Source of the DNA: Bacteroidetes bacterium ADurb.Bin217
Lineage (GTDB): Bacteria > Bacteroidota > Bacteroidia > Bacteroidales > UBA1715
Direction: 5' to 3'
NCBI GenBank assembly: GCA_002069975.1
Contig: MWCJ01000020.1
Coordinates: 1-45,447 of the forward strand
DNA: 45,447 nucleotides
Below are positions 7,358-16,048 of the stretch, piece after piece (the first letter of the stretch is position 1; each line of letters begins with the position of its first letter). The notes below the pieces were generated by a model. That model did not search any database, was not told where the DNA came from, and was given only the letters and a program-made list of their open reading frames with translations. Made by a program: the position numbers and the translations under genes.

Positions 7358-7903
7358 ATGAAAATATATACAAAAACAGGTGATAAAGGTACATCGTCGT
7401 TACTCGGTGGAACGCGTGTAGCAAAGTATCACGATAGGCTTGAGTGTTATGGAACCATTGACGAATTGAATTCGCACATAGGTGTAGTGCGTGATTTGTG
7501 TACTAACGATGCCGTGTGCGGTATATTGGCACGAATTCAACACACATTGTTTACGGTGGGTTCATATTTGGCTAATGAAAAACCTCACGAACGTGTAACT
7601 CCTGTTTTGACCAAAGCTGATATTGAATTGCTTGAAAATACTATTGATATATATACTGCTGAGCTTCCTGAATTGAAAAACTTTATACTTCCTGCCGGAC
7701 ATATTTTGTCATCGCAGACGCATGTGTGTAGAACTGTGTGTCGAAGGGCTGAACGATTGATTGTGAAATTATCTGAATCGGTTGCTGTAGAGCAAGATGT
7801 TGTAATTTATGTTAATAGATTGTCTGATTTTTTGTTTGTGTTGGCACGAAAATTTTTAAAAGATGTTAACAAACAGGAAATAACATGGAGTTCGGTATTG
7901 TAA
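7358..7903 (+). CDS. pduO: PduO-type cob(I)yrinic acid a,c-diamide / cobalamin adenosyltransferase
   Basis: It transfers the adenosyl group of ATP to cob(I)alamin, making coenzyme B12. The N-terminal ATP-binding signature TKTGDKGTSSLLGG (residues 5-18) is present, as are YGTIDELNS and the C-terminal RTVCRRAER (125-133) that binds the corrinoid and ATP. At 181 aa it is a stand-alone ATR domain. No other cobalamin genes lie in the window, so it most likely serves salvaged B12 for methylmalonyl-CoA mutase or similar enzymes. The start MKIYTKTGDKG is the usual one. Confidence 0.93.
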   Translation: MKIYTKTGDKGTSSLLGGTRVAKYHDRLECYGTIDELNSHIGVVRDLCTNDAVCGILARIQHTLFTVGSYLANEKPHERVTPVLTKADIELLENTIDIYTAELPELKNFILPAGHILSSQTHVCRTVCRRAERLIVKLSESVAVEQDVVIYVNRLSDFLFVLARKFLKDVNKQEITWSSVL

Positions 7904-7928
7904 ATTAATATTATTTTATATATTTTCG
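7898..7928 (+). promoter_or_regulatory. Promoter of the DUF2795 gene
   Basis: TTG (7898-7900, inside the last codons of the upstream gene) is followed after 20 bp by TATTTTCG (7921-7928), 7 of 8 to TAnnTTTG. The predicted start lies about 23 nt before the ATG. Confidence 0.5.
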
Positions 7929-7957
7929 CAAAAAATTCACAATTAAACTGAAAACCT

Positions 7958-8179
7958 ATGTATTGGACATTAGAACTTGCTTCGAAATTAGAAGACGCTC
8001 CATGGCCGGCAACAAAAGATGAGTTGATAGATTTTGCTATTCGTTCGGGTGCCCCGCTTGAAGTAATAGAAAACTTACAAGAGATAGAAGACGAAGGTGA
8101 AGTATACGAAAGTATTGAAGATATATGGCCGGATTATCCGAGTAAAGACGATTTTTTCTTTAATGAAGATGAGTATTAA
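7958..8179 (+). CDS. DUF2795 domain protein
   Basis: This 73-aa acidic protein belongs to a very conserved family in Bacteroidota, recognisable from MYWTLELASKLEDAPWPATK, a helix with APLEVIENLQEIED, and the C-terminal DIWPDYPSKDDFFFNEDEY. The family has no established function. The strong conservation and very short length suggest a structural or regulatory partner protein in the cytoplasm. It has its own promoter and its own hairpin terminator, so it is transcribed alone. Confidence 0.92.
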   Translation: MYWTLELASKLEDAPWPATKDELIDFAIRSGAPLEVIENLQEIEDEGEVYESIEDIWPDYPSKDDFFFNEDEY

Positions 8180-8190
8180 AAAAATGTAAG

Positions 8191-8222
8191 AGGTGTTTGC
8201 GTGGTAAACACCTTTTTTTTTA
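8191..8222 (+). terminator. Terminator after the DUF2795 gene
   Basis: A perfect 8-bp stem AGGTGTTT (8191-8198) / AAACACCT (8206-8213) with a 7-nt loop is followed by a run of T. A TTG start codon at 8197 for the next gene would lie inside this hairpin, which argues for the ATG at 8224. Confidence 0.9.
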
Positions 8223-8223
8223 T

Positions 8224-9087
8224 ATGGACTATTTCGTAACATTTTTATTGCAATTGTTGCAAACTACTCTCAAACAAGTGTGGATTTTGTTTGGAATGTT
8301 TGCTATTGTAGGTTTGCTTTTGTATGTGTTGTCGCGTAATACTCGTCGTGTTTTTGTAAATGCCGGGTATCCAAAAATTGATATGTTTGTTACCGGTTGG
8401 ATTGGAACTCCTGTTCATGAACTTGGACATGCATTGTTTTGTGTTTTGTTTGGTCATACTATTAAAGATATAAAACTTTTTAAACCAGATAAATCCGATG
8501 GTACACTAGGGTATATTACGCATTCGTATGATTCTAAAAATATATATCATACTATCGGAAATTTTTTTATTGGTTGTGGTCCTATTTTGTTAGGGAGTAC
8601 TATTGTATTTGTGTTGTTCACCGTTGCTTTACCTCAAGCTTCCCAAGTAATGTCAGTGTTTAAGTCATACGGGAATATATCGTTTTCTATTTCTCAATTT
8701 TTCGATACCATTCAGCAGTTATGGAAATTGGTTTGGAATATTGGGGCGGTTATTTTTACCAAAGAACATATGGGATCTTGGCAATTTTGGATTATTATAT
8801 ATGTTGCTTTTTCAATTTCATCGCATATGCAATTGAGTCCTCCCGATATTAAAACAATGCTTCGCGGATTTCTTGTTATTATAAGTATATGTATTGTTGT
8901 AAATAGTGTAGCCGTAGTTTGGGAATTTAATATCAATGCTTGGATTGCAAATCATTGTAAACTCGGATATGTGTACGGTGTTATGGTTTTTGCAACAATG
9001 ATTTCTGTTTGTTTTTATATGTTATCGTATGGTATTATGGCTATTGTTTATGGTATATCTAAACATAAATTATTGCCATTGTGGTAA
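8224..9087 (+). CDS. Multi-pass membrane protein with HELGH zinc-protease motif (M50-like)
   Basis: The 287-aa protein has a first membrane segment at about 17-37, then TGWIGTPVHELGHALFCVLF with the metal-binding HELGH at 65-69, and four or more further membrane helices. The HExxH in or beside a membrane segment is the active-site layout of site-2-protease (M50) enzymes. The usual second metal ligand (an NPDG or similar motif) was not found with certainty, so catalytic activity is not shown. A longer open frame begins at a TTG (8197), but this lies in the upstream terminator; ATG 8224 is preferred. There is no obvious operon partner. No function is assigned beyond the fold hint. Confidence 0.8.
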   Translation: MDYFVTFLLQLLQTTLKQVWILFGMFAIVGLLLYVLSRNTRRVFVNAGYPKIDMFVTGWIGTPVHELGHALFCVLFGHTIKDIKLFKPDKSDGTLGYITHSYDSKNIYHTIGNFFIGCGPILLGSTIVFVLFTVALPQASQVMSVFKSYGNISFSISQFFDTIQQLWKLVWNIGAVIFTKEHMGSWQFWIIIYVAFSISSHMQLSPPDIKTMLRGFLVIISICIVVNSVAVVWEFNINAWIANHCKLGYVYGVMVFATMISVCFYMLSYGIMAIVYGISKHKLLPLW

Positions 9088-9310
9088 TTGTATGTCTATG
9101 GCTGTTTTGATTTCTCGTCAAAAAAGAATTATGTAAATTCTCATTTTTTAATTCAATCAAAATTATTGATTTGTAATGCTATAAAGAATAAAAATAGCAT
9201 AGATAGTAAACATTTTTTTTGTTATCTTCGTACACAGTTTCAGTGAAATTTACTTCTGATTTTTATATCATGTTTTTTTGTTTAAATAGAGTTTGTTAAA
9301 ATTTAATAAT

Positions 9311-11647
9311 ATGAAGTATTATATTAGTCTCTTTGTTTATGTATATCTGTGTGTTTTTTCGGCATATTCGCAATCGGTTCAATATCAACATTATTTTAAC
9401 CCAACGTCGCAATTTGAATCCGATACTTTTTCTATGCAATTTGCATGTGATTTATCGTATCCGCAGTTTGCTGATATTGATAGTGTAGTCGTAACTCATT
9501 ATAAATTAGTCAACAGAAATTATGTGTCGTTTAATCAAACAATATTGCAGCAAACTATTGTGCCAAATAATTGTGCATATTATATTTTAGGTGAATCGCT
9601 TGATACGTATGGTAATACGTTGCAAACTATTGTAGTTCATGGTATTCAACAAGCTACGTTTGGACTTACAATTTCGTATCAAATTGCAGGAAAAACTACA
9701 TTTCAGGGGTTTAACGATTGTCCGTTTGATGTATCTGTAATTCAGTCGCTTCCGAGTTCTATAACTCAATATTTACAAGCTACAAATCAAATGCAATCGG
9801 AACATCCGGAAATTATAGCTTTGGCACAGCAATTATCGGCAAATTGTGTTACTATAGCCGATATAGTAGAATCAATAGTAAAATGGAATAACGAAAATGT
9901 ATCGTATGATTTTACGTTTAATCACGATGTGCAAGATGCCTTATCGGTATTGCATAATAAAACCGCTTTGTGCGAAGGATATACAAATTTAACTTGTGCC
10001 TTATTACGAAGTCTTGGTATTCCTGCTCGATTTGTAAGTGGTTTTGCGATTAACGATCAGTTTATTCGCTATTCGTATGCTAAAGGTTCCGGTGGTGTTA
10101 GTCAGGCCGAAGGCGGACATGCATGGGTAGAAGTGTATTATCCTTCGATAGGGGCATGGGTTCCTACTGAACCTCAGGCTCTTGCGAATTTTATTACTCC
10201 TGCGTATGTTCCTGTAAAAAATACAATTTCGTATTCCGATAATATTCAAGTTCGGTCTCAAATACCTACTATTACGGGAACTAAATCAGCGTCGTTTAAA
10301 GGTGCCGATTCTGATACTATTTACTATGGCACTCAAGTGTTGACTCTTACTGAACCTATTGATCCACATGTGCAATATGAGCCATTATTAACCTTAGAGG
10401 TGGGGCGTGCACATGGCTGTAATACAGCAAGCGTATTGCCCGATGTAGCTCAATATATTCAAGGAAATTATGTGGTGTGTGAATCAGCTGTTCAAACCTA
10501 TAAAGTGCCTAAAATTCCCGGTGCAACTTCATACGAGTGGATTTTGCCCAATGGTTCTAAACAAATTACTGCCGATACAATACTCAATGTAACAATGGAG
10601 AAGGTGTTCGATGACGGTGTTCTGCAAGTGCAGGGTGTAAATTCGCAAGGTAAGGGAATAGCAGCTCAATTGCCTTTGTGGATTACATTATTGCCTCAAG
10701 CCTATACTCTTACCGGACCCGACGAGGTGTGCAAGGGGCATGCAAATGCTGAATTTTTTATTCAAAATACGGGAGCTACTCCGCATTGGACTATTTTACC
10801 GGGAACTTCGGGAACATATACAGCAACAAAGTTATCGTTAATTATTTCTCAAACTGCACAATCGGGTACTATAGAGGTATATGGTTCAAATTCCTGTGGT
10901 AACGGACCTACATCATCTATTCAGGTTGCAGTAAAAGATAAAACACCTTTGCCTAAACTTGTCGACGATTCTTTACATGTTTGTTTTGCCGATGACCAAC
11001 TCCCGTTAGTTCAATTGCAAAATCCGTATGGTACTATTTATTGGTTATACGATGGACAAGAATTACAACAACAAACATTGTCAACAGAAAAACCTGCATT
11101 GAATACACCAATTTCGTTTAAAGTATATCAGCATCAAGTTGGATGTTCGCAAAGTGATACAACCATTGGTTATGTGTATGTGGGACAAGAATTACAAGAA
11201 CCTGTTATAACACTTCTTACCGATTCTACTTTACATGTTAGTACTATATATTCGTATGTGTGGTTTGCCAATACTGTAGAGTTTTTGCAGCAAACCCAAA
11301 CAATACAACCTACACAAGAAGCAGAATTTTATGTACTTGCAACCGATGAGCATCAGTGTACGGTTCGGTCTAACACTATTGAGTTTACACCGCCGGTTCC
11401 AAATCAAATTGCACCTGTAAAACAAACGAAAGACTATACTTGTACTAAAGTAGGTTCTTCAATACACATTACTCCGGCAAACAATGAATCTATCACGTGT
11501 ACGTTGTATTCAATAACAGGCGAAATTATTGAGACTAAGAAAGGTTCTTCGCTCATACAATTCTCATTATATACATTGCCTAAAACTATCTATTTTGTTG
11601 AAATTGGAACAGAACAAGGTGTTTTTGTTGAGCGATTTGTAAAATAA
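9311..11647 (+). CDS. Secreted transglutaminase-like protein with T9SS C-terminal domain
   Basis: A signal peptide (MKYYISLFVYVYLCVFSAYSQ) heads a 778-aa protein. A transglutaminase-like (papain-fold) domain has C221 (ALCEGYTN), H270 (GGHAWVEV) and, where the third catalytic Asp is expected, E287 (WVPTEPQ). Two PKD/Ig-like domains follow (about 390-540), then beta-rich repeats. The last 70 residues (TCTLYSITGEIIETKK ... YFVEIGTEQGVFVERFVK) have the pattern of a type A T9SS sorting domain, so the protein is expected to be exported by the type IX system and attached to the cell surface or released. The ATG at 9311 is preferred to an upstream TTG at 9293 because it directly precedes the signal peptide. 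Substrate unknown: family members are proteases, cross-linking enzymes or peptidoglycan-related. Confidence 0.85.
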   Translation: MKYYISLFVYVYLCVFSAYSQSVQYQHYFNPTSQFESDTFSMQFACDLSYPQFADIDSVVVTHYKLVNRNYVSFNQTILQQTIVPNNCAYYILGESLDTYGNTLQTIVVHGIQQATFGLTISYQIAGKTTFQGFNDCPFDVSVIQSLPSSITQYLQATNQMQSEHPEIIALAQQLSANCVTIADIVESIVKWNNENVSYDFTFNHDVQDALSVLHNKTALCEGYTNLTCALLRSLGIPARFVSGFAINDQFIRYSYAKGSGGVSQAEGGHAWVEVYYPSIGAWVPTEPQALANFITPAYVPVKNTISYSDNIQVRSQIPTITGTKSASFKGADSDTIYYGTQVLTLTEPIDPHVQYEPLLTLEVGRAHGCNTASVLPDVAQYIQGNYVVCESAVQTYKVPKIPGATSYEWILPNGSKQITADTILNVTMEKVFDDGVLQVQGVNSQGKGIAAQLPLWITLLPQAYTLTGPDEVCKGHANAEFFIQNTGATPHWTILPGTSGTYTATKLSLIISQTAQSGTIEVYGSNSCGNGPTSSIQVAVKDKTPLPKLVDDSLHVCFADDQLPLVQLQNPYGTIYWLYDGQELQQQTLSTEKPALNTPISFKVYQHQVGCSQSDTTIGYVYVGQELQEPVITLLTDSTLHVSTIYSYVWFANTVEFLQQTQTIQPTQEAEFYVLATDEHQCTVRSNTIEFTPPVPNQIAPVKQTKDYTCTKVGSSIHITPANNESITCTLYSITGEIIETKKGSSLIQFSLYTLPKTIYFVEIGTEQGVFVERFVK

Positions 11648-11699
11648 GTGTAGACAACAATGTTTGAATTGTTTTTTCGTCTTTTCAATAAATAAACTT

Positions 11700-11707
11700 T
11701 ATATTTG
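11700..11707 (+). promoter_or_regulatory. -7 box upstream of the acidic-tail protein gene
   Basis: TATATTTG matches TAnnTTTG exactly, 20 bp before the ATG at 11728. No TTG is found at the proper distance. Confidence 0.4.
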
Positions 11708-11727
11708 CATTCATTTTTTTAGAAGAT

Positions 11728-12519
11728 ATGATAGACGAAGAACACTTATTAGAACATCTACAATCAATGTTTAATAATAATCCGGAGCATTTTAATATCA
11801 TAGAAGAACAAATTGATATTCAATTGCAAATGAGTTATTTTAAACGTTCAAAACGATTAAAAAAGAAAAAAATTTCGCTTGAAACAGTTTTGCAACAAGT
11901 GCCATTATTGTATGCCGAGGATGTTAGAGTTGAAGAAAAACGCGATATATTGATTCATTTGGCTGCGTTCGAAGAGGTAGAAGCTTTTAGAGCAATTGAA
12001 GCGTATTGGAAAGTTGCCGAAGGGGATATAAAACCATGGGCGTCTATGGCGTATCGCGAAAGTAAAATGATGCTCGAAAGTTCTTTGCTCGACGAAAAAC
12101 AAATTCTTATATCAACCGGTTTAGGAGGTAAAGGTCAAAAATTACGATATTTTTTAGTGTTTGTTCATGCTCAAAATAATGACTTTTCGGAAACACAACA
12201 AAAAATAGTTACCAATGAATTAGATTTTGTTTTGCAAAAACAAAATTCCGAAGTAGAATCTGTTGAGTTTAGTAATCAATTAGTCAAAGTTTTTGTTCTT
12301 ATACCAATTTCTATAGCTGTTAAAGATTTAATATTGAATGTGGTTGCCGAGTGTAATCAATATGGCGATTTTGTGTCAGATAAATTCTTGATAACTAATG
12401 TGAAAGAACTTGAAAATGAGGAAATTTATCAAATAATTCAGGAAGGTGAACAGCAAGATGAAGACGAAGATTTTGATGATATAGATTATTACGACGAAGA
12501 TGACGAAGATGATGAATAG
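11728..12519 (+). CDS. Conserved hypothetical protein with long acidic tail
   Basis: This 263-aa protein has no signal peptide or membrane segment. The N-terminal half is helical (QVPLLYAEDVRVEEKRDIL, HLAAFEEVEAFRAIEAY), with the feel of a HEAT-like repeat. The middle is alpha/beta (RYFLVFVHAQNNDFSETQQ). The last 30 residues are almost only D and E. It looks like a conserved Bacteroidota protein of unknown function. It overlaps the next gene by 20 bp, the GATGACGAAGATGATGAA tail codons serving also as the radical SAM start region, so the two are probably translated together. Confidence 0.8.
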   Translation: MIDEEHLLEHLQSMFNNNPEHFNIIEEQIDIQLQMSYFKRSKRLKKKKISLETVLQQVPLLYAEDVRVEEKRDILIHLAAFEEVEAFRAIEAYWKVAEGDIKPWASMAYRESKMMLESSLLDEKQILISTGLGGKGQKLRYFLVFVHAQNNDFSETQQKIVTNELDFVLQKQNSEVESVEFSNQLVKVFVLIPISIAVKDLILNVVAECNQYGDFVSDKFLITNVKELENEEIYQIIQEGEQQDEDEDFDDIDYYDEDDEDDE

Positions 12520-13468
12520 TCATGCGTACCTATGGGGACATGAACGACCGTTTAATTCATATTCAAATTATTTAAAACAAACGTTTGGCGGAAGAATCCA
12601 AAAAATTAGTCTTAACGCTGGATTAACTTGTCCAAATAGAGATGGGACAGTAGGAGTAGGTGGTTGTGCATTTTGCAATAACGATGCGTTTATTACTGAA
12701 TATTGCAATGCCGAAAAACCAATTTCGCAACAAATTATTGAAGGTAAACAATTTGTGAAACGTCGCTATTCGAAAGCACATCAATATTTTGCATATTTTC
12801 AGGCGTATTCCAATACGTATACATCTATAGAGCATTTGCAGCACTTGTTTGCTCAAGTTAAACGATTTCCCGAAATTATTGGATTTATTATAGGAACACG
12901 TCCCGATTGTATAGATGAGCAAAAATTAGAGTTTTTTGCAAAATTATCGCAGGAATATTTTGTAGTATTAGAGTATGGTGTAGAATCTATATATAATCAA
13001 ACGCTCCAAGCAATTAATCGTGGGCATTCGTATGAAGTAAGCAAACAGGCAATTCAACAAACTGCTGACTATGGAATACAGGTAGGGGCACACATAATTT
13101 TAGGTTTACCCGGCGAAACACAGGAACAAATGTTTGCCGAAGCCTATGAATTATCACAATTACCTTTACATTCAATTAAATTACATCAGTTACAAATAGT
13201 TAAAGGTACTCGATTTGCTCAAGAATATAAGCAAAATCCCGAAGCTTTTACATTGTTTAGTCCCGAAGCATATATTCCATTTGTTGCCGAGTTTGTGTGC
13301 CGATTGTCACCGAATATTAAAATAGAACGTTTTGCCGGCGATAGCCCAATGCGTGTAAGAATTGCACCTGTGTGGCAAGGATTGAAATACGAATCGTTTG
13401 TGCAGAAACTTGAGGATTATATGGTTGAAAATCAATTGTATCAAGGAAAATATTACAACAATCTATAA
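12500..13468 (+). CDS. Radical SAM protein, TIGR01212 (YhcC-like) family
   Basis: The 4Fe-4S cluster cysteines are C44, C56 and C59 in CPNRDGTVGVGGCAFC, whose long first spacing is the mark of the YhcC/TIGR01212 branch. GLPGETQEQM and LHQLQIVKGT are further family motifs, and the length (322 aa) is normal. The family acts by SAM cleavage to a radical, but its substrate is not established. Three in-frame starts are possible (12500, 12509 and 12512). All overlap the end of the upstream gene; the first is given, though the second and third would also leave the whole domain. Confidence 0.92.
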   Translation: MTKMMNSHAYLWGHERPFNSYSNYLKQTFGGRIQKISLNAGLTCPNRDGTVGVGGCAFCNNDAFITEYCNAEKPISQQIIEGKQFVKRRYSKAHQYFAYFQAYSNTYTSIEHLQHLFAQVKRFPEIIGFIIGTRPDCIDEQKLEFFAKLSQEYFVVLEYGVESIYNQTLQAINRGHSYEVSKQAIQQTADYGIQVGAHIILGLPGETQEQMFAEAYELSQLPLHSIKLHQLQIVKGTRFAQEYKQNPEAFTLFSPEAYIPFVAEFVCRLSPNIKIERFAGDSPMRVRIAPVWQGLKYESFVQKLEDYMVENQLYQGKYYNNL

Positions 13469-13537
13469 TATTATTTTCTGTTTGGCAGATTTCATATTTT
13501 TTATTACCAAATTATACTAAAATTTGGCTATTAATTA

Positions 13538-13545
13538 TAAATTTG
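13538..13545 (+). promoter_or_regulatory. -7 box upstream of gpmI
   Basis: TAAATTTG matches TAnnTTTG exactly, 64 bp before the gpmI ATG. No well-placed TTG is seen. Confidence 0.35.
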
Positions 13546-13609
13546 CAGCGTTTTGTAAGGTTATATAAAACAGTAATACTAATAGGTAAATAGTTTAAAA
13601 ATAATATAT

Positions 13610-15121
13610 ATGGGAAAAAAAGCTCTTTTAGTTATACTCGATGGATGGGGAATCGGAAATAAAGATAAAACAAATGTAATTTATAGTACACCTACACCAT
13701 ATTGGGATTCATTATTGGAAACATATCCGAATTCACAATTGCAAGCTTCTGGTGAAAATGTTGGCTTACCCGATGGTCAAATGGGGAATTCAGAAGTAGG
13801 GCATTTAAATATTGGTGCCGGAAGAGTGGTGTATCAAGATTTGGTGAAAATAAATCTTGCATGTAGAAACAATACTATTTTAGAAAATCCTGAAATTAAA
13901 CAAGCTTTCTCGTATGCCAAAAATAATGGAAAATCAGTTCATTTTTTAGGATTGGTAAGCGACGGTGGCGTGCATAGTTCATTAGAACATTTGTTTAAAT
14001 TGTGCGATATTTCTAAGGAATACGGAATAAAAAACACGTTTATACACTGCTTTATGGATGGTCGTGATACCGATCCGCGAAGTGGTAAAGGCTTTATAGA
14101 ACAACTTGATACATATACTAAAACATCGGCAGGTACCATAGCTTCTATTATTGGACGTTATTACGCTATGGACAGAGATAAACGATGGGAACGTGTTAAA
14201 GAATCCTATGATCTATTAGTTAATGGAATTGGAACAAAAGAAACCGATATGGTTGCTGCAGTGCAAAAATCATATGACAACGGTGTTACCGATGAGTTTA
14301 TAAAACCTATAGTAAATGCATCAGTGAATGGGACAATTCAAGAAGGTGATATGGTGGTATTTTTTAACTATAGAAACGACCGTGCCAAAGAGCTAACAGT
14401 AGTGTTGACACAACAAGATATGCCCGATGCCGGTATGAAAATAATTCCTAATTTATGGTATTGTACTATGACACCATACGATGCTTCTTTTAAAGGCTTA
14501 CATATATTATTCGATAAAGATAATGTAGAAAATACTCTTGGCGAACATTTATCTAAATTAGGGAAAACACAGTTGCATATGGCTGAAACAGAGAAGTATG
14601 CCCATGTTACGTTTTTCTTCAATGGAGGACGAGAAACACCATTTGCAGGAGAAGATAGAATCTTAATAAATTCTCCCAAAGTTGCAACGTATGATTTGCA
14701 GCCCGAAATGAGTGCTTTTGAAGTAAAAGATGCGTTACTAAAAGAATTAGCAAAACAAACGTATGATTTTATAGTTGTAAATTATGCTAATGGTGATATG
14801 GTAGGACATACCGGTGTGTACGAAGCTATAGAAAAAGCTGTAATTGCAATAGATGCTTGCCTAAAAGATACGGTAGAAGCTGCTAAAGCTGCAGGCTATG
14901 AGGTTATTATAATAGCAGATCATGGTAATGCAGATAATGCCGTAAATGCTGATGGAAGTGTAAATACAGCTCATTCGTTAAATCCTGTTCCGTTTGTTTA
15001 TATTAGTCCAAATTCTCAAGCTCAAGTAAAAGATGGGATTTTAGCAGATGTTGCACCATCTATTTGTAAAATTCTTGGAATTGAACAACCAAAAGATATG
15101 ACCGGAAAAGCATTGATTTAG
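13610..15121 (+). CDS. gpmI: 2,3-bisphosphoglycerate-independent phosphoglycerate mutase
   Basis: This glycolytic and gluconeogenic enzyme interconverts 3- and 2-phosphoglycerate through a phosphoserine, using two Mn2+ ions. The metal ligand D11 (LDGWG) and the phosphoserine S61 in GNSEVGH are present, as are [10 protein letters not shown], the metal-binding [12 protein letters not shown] and ADHGNADN motifs, and the C-terminal GKAL. At 503 aa it is normal length. It has a -7 box upstream and a strong terminator downstream, so it is a single-gene unit. Confidence 0.97.
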   Translation: MGKKALLVILDGWGIGNKDKTNVIYSTPTPYWDSLLETYPNSQLQASGENVGLPDGQMGNSEVGHLNIGAGRVVYQDLVKINLACRNNTILENPEIKQAFSYAKNNGKSVHFLGLVSDGGVHSSLEHLFKLCDISKEYGIKNTFIHCFMDGRDTDPRSGKGFIEQLDTYTKTSAGTIASIIGRYYAMDRDKRWERVKESYDLLVNGIGTKETDMVAAVQKSYDNGVTDEFIKPIVNASVNGTIQEGDMVVFFNYRNDRAKELTVVLTQQDMPDAGMKIIPNLWYCTMTPYDASFKGLHILFDKDNVENTLGEHLSKLGKTQLHMAETEKYAHVTFFFNGGRETPFAGEDRILINSPKVATYDLQPEMSAFEVKDALLKELAKQTYDFIVVNYANGDMVGHTGVYEAIEKAVIAIDACLKDTVEAAKAAGYEVIIIADHGNADNAVNADGSVNTAHSLNPVPFVYISPNSQAQVKDGILADVAPSICKILGIEQPKDMTGKALI

Positions 15122-15146
15122 TTTGATAATATTATTTATATAATGT

Positions 15147-15180
15147 AAAAGCCTGTAAATTAAGTTACAGGCTTTTTTTT
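15147..15180 (+). terminator. Terminator of gpmI
   Basis: A 12-bp perfect stem AAAAGCCTGTAA / TTACAGGCTTTT (15147-15158 with 15165-15176), a 6-nt loop, and a following T run. Confidence 0.92.
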
Positions 15181-15297
15181 TACTCATTCCAAAAATTTCG
15201 TTGTGTTTGTAATATCATGCTCTAACTATCATAAAAAAAAATGATAATTAATAGGTTCTTGTGTAAAACTTTATATTAACAATCAAAATATTCATAC

Positions 15298-15305
15298 TAT
15301 ATTTG
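15298..15305 (+). promoter_or_regulatory. -7 box upstream of the Fe-S scaffold gene
   Basis: TATATTTG matches TAnnTTTG exactly, 36 bp before the ATG at 15342. The -33 element is not clear. Confidence 0.4.
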
Positions 15306-15341
15306 TGGCAAAATTTACAAATTAAATAAATTAATAGTAAT

Positions 15342-16034
15342 ATGAGTTTTACACACGAAGTTGAAGGAATGATTTGCGTTGCAAAAGGCGTAAATCACGG
15401 GCCTGCTCCAATACCTCAAGTTGGTAAATGGGTTCAAGCAAAAGAAGTTAAAGATATTTCGGGTTTAACACATGGTGTTGGATGGTGTGCTCCACAACAG
15501 GGTGCATGTAAATTAACATTAAATGTTAAAGACGGAATTATTGAAGAAGCATTAGTAGAAACTATTGGATGTACCGGTATGACACATTCGGCTGCTATGG
15601 CTGCTGAAATTCTTCCGGGTAAAACAATTCTTGAAGCGTTAAATACCGACTTGGTGTGCGATGCTATAAACACCGCTATGCGTGAATTGTTTTTACAAAT
15701 AGTTTACGGACGTACTCAAACTGCATTTTCTGAAGGTGGATTACCTGTAGGTGCCGGTTTAGAAGATTTAGGAAAAGGCTTACGTGGAGTTACAGGTACA
15801 TTGTACGGAACTTCAGCAAAAGGTCCTCGTTATTTAGAAATGGCTGAAGGGTATATTACTGAAATAGGTCTTGACGAACAAAATCAAATTATAGGATATC
15901 GTTTTGTAAGTTTGGGCAGAATGATGGATATGATTAAAGCAGGTACCGATGCTAACGAAGCATTACAAAAAGCTTCAGGTAAATACGGACGTATAGAAGA
16001 AGCAGTGAAAGTTATTGACCCACGTAAAGAATAA
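15342..16034 (+). CDS. NifU/IscU-like iron-sulfur scaffold protein
   Basis: The 230-aa protein resembles the NifU N-terminal scaffold domain: CAPQQGACKLTLNVKDGIIEEA, an IGCTGMTHSAAMAAEIL segment with a Cys in the position of the scaffold ligand, and a later C in DLVCDAINTAM. It belongs to the group of scaffold-like proteins that in anaerobes sits directly before a GGGtGRT protein, as here. Together they are thought to handle iron-sulfur clusters, but the precise role is unknown. It has its own -7 box, and its stop codon lies in the ribosome-binding site of the next gene. Confidence 0.85.
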   Translation: MSFTHEVEGMICVAKGVNHGPAPIPQVGKWVQAKEVKDISGLTHGVGWCAPQQGACKLTLNVKDGIIEEALVETIGCTGMTHSAAMAAEILPGKTILEALNTDLVCDAINTAMRELFLQIVYGRTQTAFSEGGLPVGAGLEDLGKGLRGVTGTLYGTSAKGPRYLEMAEGYITEIGLDEQNQIIGYRFVSLGRMMDMIKAGTDANEALQKASGKYGRIEEAVKVIDPRKE

Positions 16035-16040
16035 GGAGGA
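16033..16040 (+). promoter_or_regulatory. Strong Shine-Dalgarno sequence before the GGGtGRT gene
   Basis: AAGGAGGA lies 8 bp before the ATG at 16049 and overlaps the preceding stop codon TAA. Such a complete anti-16S match is rare in this phylum, and no other gene in the window shows one. Confidence 0.8.
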
Positions 16041-16048
16041 AATATATA

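Noticed and set aside
8197..8223. TTG start for the HELGH protein
   Set aside because: It lies inside a strong terminator hairpin; ATG 8224 is better placed.
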